Source: a bacterium
GTDB lineage: Bacteria; Bacillota; Clostridia; Christensenellales; Aristaeellaceae
Length of the DNA stretch: 8,251 bases
NCBI GenBank assembly: GCA_004563405.1
Contig: SFTH01000039.1
Coordinates: forward strand, 1 to 8,251
Direction of reading: 5' to 3'
Shown: piece after piece, positions 5,311-8,251 of the stretch
Layout of the letters: every line of letters starts with the position of its first letter
Numbering within the stretch: the first letter of the stretch is position 1
Made by a program: the position numbers and the translations under genes
Notes under the pieces: generated by a model
What the model was told of the DNA's origin: nothing
Seen by the model: only the letters and a program-made list of their open reading frames with translations
Database searches by the model: none

Positions 5311-5340
5311 TTGACGCAATAGGTATTTTAATTGTATAGT
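5311..5340 (+). promoter_or_regulatory. Sigma-A promoter of the LysR-family gene
   Basis: TTGACG (5311-5316) and TATAGT (5335-5340) are separated by 18 bases, giving a predicted start near 5347 and a leader of about 60 bases. It diverges from the mccB promoter, leaving about 50 bases between the two -35 elements. Confidence 0.7.
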
Positions 5341-5409
5341 GTATTCTGGAACTGTGGAGCGCGCCGCCCGGACGCGGCGGTTCCGGAGGAAGGAGACCGA
5401 TTTGCAGAT

Positions 5410-6339
5410 ATGACGCTTCAACAGCTGAACTACATCATCACGATCGCCGAAATCGGCTCCATGAACCGGGCTGCGGAGAAGCTCTATGTGTCGCAGCCCT
5501 CGCTGACCAGCGCCGTAAAGGAGCTGGAGCGGGAACTGGGCATCACGCTGTTCAACCGGACCGGCCGGGGCATCACGCTGACCGCCGAGGGCGCGGACTT
5601 CCTCCCCTACGCCCGTCAGGTCTACATTCAGTATCTGAACCTGATGGAAAAATACGGTCGGGCGGAAAAGCGCAAGCAGAAGTTCGGCGTGTCCTGCCAG
5701 CACTATTCCTTCGCGGTCAAGGCCTTCGTGGAGATGGTGAAGAGCTACGACGTGGCGCAGTATGAATTCGCCCTGCGCGAATGTAAGACGCTGAACGTGA
5801 TCAGCGACGTGGCCAGCATGCGCAGCGAGATCGGCATTCTCTACATGAGCGACTACAACCGCAAGGCCATCGCCAAGCTGCTCCATTCCAACGGCCTCGG
5901 CTTCCACCACCTGATCAACTGCAACGCCTACGTCTATCTGTGGAAGGGACATCCCCTGGCCGGGAGAGCGTCCATCTCCTTCTGCGACCTCAAGCCCTAC
6001 CCCTGCCTCTCCTTCGAGCAGGGCGACGACAGCTCCTTCTACCTGGCGGAGGAGATTCTCAGCACCAACGAATACCCCCGCAGCATCAAGACCACCGACC
6101 GCGCCACCAGCCTGAACCTGATGACCGGTCTGAACGGCTACACGCTCTGCTCCGGCATCATCTGCGAGGAGCTGAACGGCTCGGACTTCATCGCGGTGCC
6201 CTACGAGGCCGACAGCAACAATCCCAACAGCATCATGGAGATCGGCTACATCGTGCGGAACAATTCCGTGCTGAGCTCGGTCGGCGAGCGCTACATACTG
6301 GAAATCAAGCGCTATCTGGGCATCGGGGATCCGGCGTAG
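5410..6339 (+). CDS. LysR-family transcriptional regulator, possibly of sulfur amino-acid metabolism
   Basis: The protein is 309 residues, normal for LysR regulators. The N-terminal winged helix-turn-helix is clear. MTLQQLNYIITIAEIGSM (1-18) leads into NRAAEKLYVSQPSLTSAVKE (19-38) and LGITLFNRTGRGITLTAEG (43-61), followed by the linker helix and an effector-binding domain. It diverges from mccB-mccA with a shared control region. A divergent LysR next to a metB/cysK-like pair recalls CmbR of lactococci, which controls such genes in response to cysteine or its precursors. That functional link is inference from position. ATG 5410 is the only start fitting the family N-terminus. The nearest good ribosome binding site, AAGGAG (5390-5395), is 14 bases away, unusually far. 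An in-frame TTG at 5332 overlaps the -10 element and is rejected. Confidence 0.9.
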   Translation: MTLQQLNYIITIAEIGSMNRAAEKLYVSQPSLTSAVKELERELGITLFNRTGRGITLTAEGADFLPYARQVYIQYLNLMEKYGRAEKRKQKFGVSCQHYSFAVKAFVEMVKSYDVAQYEFALRECKTLNVISDVASMRSEIGILYMSDYNRKAIAKLLHSNGLGFHHLINCNAYVYLWKGHPLAGRASISFCDLKPYPCLSFEQGDDSSFYLAEEILSTNEYPRSIKTTDRATSLNLMTGLNGYTLCSGIICEELNGSDFIAVPYEADSNNPNSIMEIGYIVRNNSVLSSVGERYILEIKRYLGIGDPA

Positions 6340-6341
6340 TC

Positions 6342-6402
6342 GCCGGGGCCAGCGCAAGAGGCCGGAGCCACGCGCGGAGGATTCGCAGCGACCCCGGCCT
6401 TT
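6342..6402. terminator. GC-rich hairpin region between convergent lysR-type gene and ABC ATPase
   Basis: AGGCCGG (6359-6365) pairs with CCGGCCT (6394-6400) and is followed by a short T-rich stretch. Alternatively GCCGGGG (6342-6348) pairs with CCCCGGC (6392-6398). It follows the lysR-type stop (6339) and precedes the ATPase stop (6427) from the other side, so it probably ends both transcripts. The loops are long and the T-tract weak. Confidence 0.5.
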
Positions 6403-6426
6403 CTGCGTCCCCCGCGCAGGCGCGCC

Positions 6427-7170
<744 letters not shown>

Positions 7171-7182
7171 TGCGCGTTCGCC

Positions 7183-7737
7183 TCACTTTCCCACCCGGAG
7201 CCGCTTTTCACACATCTTTTGCAGCCCGTTCAGCAGCGTACAGAACATCAGATAGATCAGCGCCGCCTCCGAATAGATGAGCAGGTACTTCAGCGAGCTG
7301 GCCGCAAACTCCTGTGTCTTGCGGAACATCTCGGCGATCATGATGTTGGAGGCCAGGGAGGTGTCCTTCACCAGGCTGATGAAGGTGTTGAACAGCGGCG
7401 GCACGGACACCTTTGCGGCCTGCGGCACGATGATGCGCCAGAAGGCCTGCGAATAGGTCATGCCCAATGAATAGCCCGCCTCCCACTGTCCCCGGTCGAT
7501 GGACAGTATGACCGCGCGGATGGTCTCCGAGGCGTATGCGCCCACGTTCAGCGACAGCGCGATCACGCAGGCGATGAGGTTGCTGATCTTCAGCGGATTG
7601 CAGATTCCCCAGTACACGATAAAGAGCTGCACCAGCAGCGGCGTTCCCCGGAAGATCCACACATAGAACCGCATCAGCTGCGCCAGCAGCGGAATGCGGT
7701 TGATGATCAGCAGCGCGCTCAGTATGGCGATGACCAT
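7183..7737 (-). pseudogene. Polar amino-acid ABC transporter permease, N-terminally truncated
   Basis: The remaining 184 codons are a recognisable HisM-type permease. They run from MVIAILSALLIINRIPLLAQ through FYVWIFRGTPLLVQLFIVYWG to the cytoplasmic EAA loop, QWEAGYSLGMTYSQAFWRI then IVPQAA, ending in VKDTSLAS and a last membrane segment. Family members are usually 215-235 residues, so about 35-45 residues, including most of the first membrane helix, are missing. Homology stops at Met at 7737. Beyond it the open frame continues only as antisense of a recombinase fragment. No promoter or ribosome binding site was recognised at the break. I infer that it is inactive or at least severed from its original promoter and binding-protein gene. 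Translation from ATG 7737 would lack the first helix. Confidence 0.8.
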
Positions 7738-8105
7738 ACGAAGACCAGACTCAGCAAGAGGGTACTTGCCATTTCGCAAATCGCGCTTCCCTACGTTCAG
7801 GAGGCAAAACAAAAAGCAGGGAGCAGGAGCGATTTTCTGTTCGGAGGCGCAGAACCTCTCACCTATACCCAGCATCGCCGGATGATGCGAAGGATTTGCG
7901 ACCAGATGGGAGTGAAGGGCGTGACAGGCTACATTTTCGCCACACAATCATCACAGACATTTACGAGGCGACGCACGACGCGAATATTGCCTCTGCCGTG
8001 GCGGGTCACAGCAAGACCAGCATCACGATGAACCGCTACTCCCACGCACGACGGGACGCAGCGAAGCAGGGAATGCGGGCCATCGACGAAGCCTATGATT
8101 TGTGA
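7738..8105 (+). pseudogene. Tyrosine recombinase (phage/ICE-type integrase), C-terminal remnant with frameshift
   Basis: This is the end of the catalytic domain of a tyrosine site-specific recombinase. In one frame from 7738 it reads TKTRLSKRVLAISQIALPY, then SDFLFGGAEPLTYTQHRRMM and VKGVTGY (to about 7932). The frame then changes by one base near the T-run 7934-7937. It continues FRHTIITDIYEATHDANIA, AVAGHSKTSITMNRYSHA and ends at TGA 8105. The Arg of FRHT, the His of GHS and the tyrosine nucleophile of MNRYSHA are present in this second frame. The N-terminal two thirds, with the DNA-binding domains and first catalytic Arg, are absent. It begins exactly where the permease homology ends, so one recombination or deletion truncated both. 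Composition looks less GC-rich than the flanking genes, consistent with mobile-element origin. Confidence 0.8.
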
Positions 8106-8251
8106 TCCGTTCCGTGATATGTCATTTCATGCTGTATATATAGGAAGAAAAATCGGCTCTATAATAAAAGTTGGGGTGCGACCTAAAAAGGGAAGACAAA
8201 GTAAGCCCAAACAGGTAAAATGAAAATGCGACAATCCACAACCTGGAGGGA
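8106..8251. other. AT-richer tail with no recognised gene
   Basis: After the recombinase stop the sequence becomes markedly AT-richer. A TATAAT lies at 8160-8165, but there is no convincing -35 at 16-18 bases upstream. An ATG at 8220 opens a frame (MKMRQSTTW) that is still open at the window edge, with only a weak ribosome binding site. The last bases TGGAGGG could themselves be a ribosome binding site for a gene beyond the edge. None of this is strong enough to call. Confidence 0.5.

Noticed and set aside
5039..5311. Upstream extension of mccB to 477 residues
   Set aside because: It would translate the terminator stem, leader and promoter. The family N-terminus begins close to the ATG at 5038, which has its own ribosome binding site.
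3935..5314. Very long plus-strand open frame opposite mccB
   Set aside because: It is the antisense shadow of a well-conserved PLP enzyme. It has no recognisable domain and it runs through the mccB leader.
7738..7947. N-terminal extension of the permease to 254 residues
   Set aside because: The added residues do not resemble a permease N-terminus and are the antisense of recombinase codons, so they are read-through of a recombination junction.

Overview
The window is GC-rich bacterial DNA that looks like a spore-forming member of the Bacillota (class Clostridia, perhaps one of the high-GC gut lineages). The evidence is a dipicolinate synthase pair (needed only for endospores), Gram-positive ribosome binding sites and consensus sigma-A promoters. 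The exact taxon cannot be read from this sequence.

Layout, left to right. (1) Positions 1-114: a consensus promoter pointing left off the window into what looks like an rRNA-operon leader. (2) 180-2093, minus strand: an orphan Hpt phosphotransfer protein, then dpaA and dpaB overlapping by 8 bases, with a candidate sigma-K promoter before dpaA. (3) 2342-6339: a sulfur amino-acid island. An Rrf2/IscR-type regulator (plus strand) converges on a two-gene minus-strand operon, mccB-mccA (transsulfuration PLP enzymes). This operon is divergent from a LysR-family regulator. (4) 6427-7737, minus strand: an ATPase and a permease of the polar amino-acid ABC family. The permease has lost its N-terminus. 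(5) 7738-8105: the C-terminal remnant of a tyrosine recombinase, starting exactly where the permease stops and carrying a frameshift. (6) 8106-8251: an AT-richer tail with no recognised gene.

The most interesting element is the leader of mccB-mccA. A sigma-A promoter is followed by a strong ribosome binding site and a 22-codon open frame with three consecutive Cys codons (residues 9-11). After it comes a textbook intrinsic terminator (GC stem plus seven T) just before mccB. The RNA can also form a protector hairpin (1:2) and an antiterminator (2:3). It therefore has the full architecture of a ribosome-mediated, cysteine-sensing attenuator on a cysteine/cystathionine operon. To my knowledge Bacillota usually use T-boxes, S-boxes or CymR for this job, so a Cys-codon attenuator here deserves attention.

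Together the central genes read as a sulfur-control module. The attenuator would sense charged tRNA-Cys. The LysR protein probably acts at a perfect palindrome placed symmetrically between the two divergent promoters. The Rrf2 protein, with three Cys that could hold an Fe-S cluster, may add a third input. The damaged ABC transporter may once have been a cystine or polar amino-acid importer.
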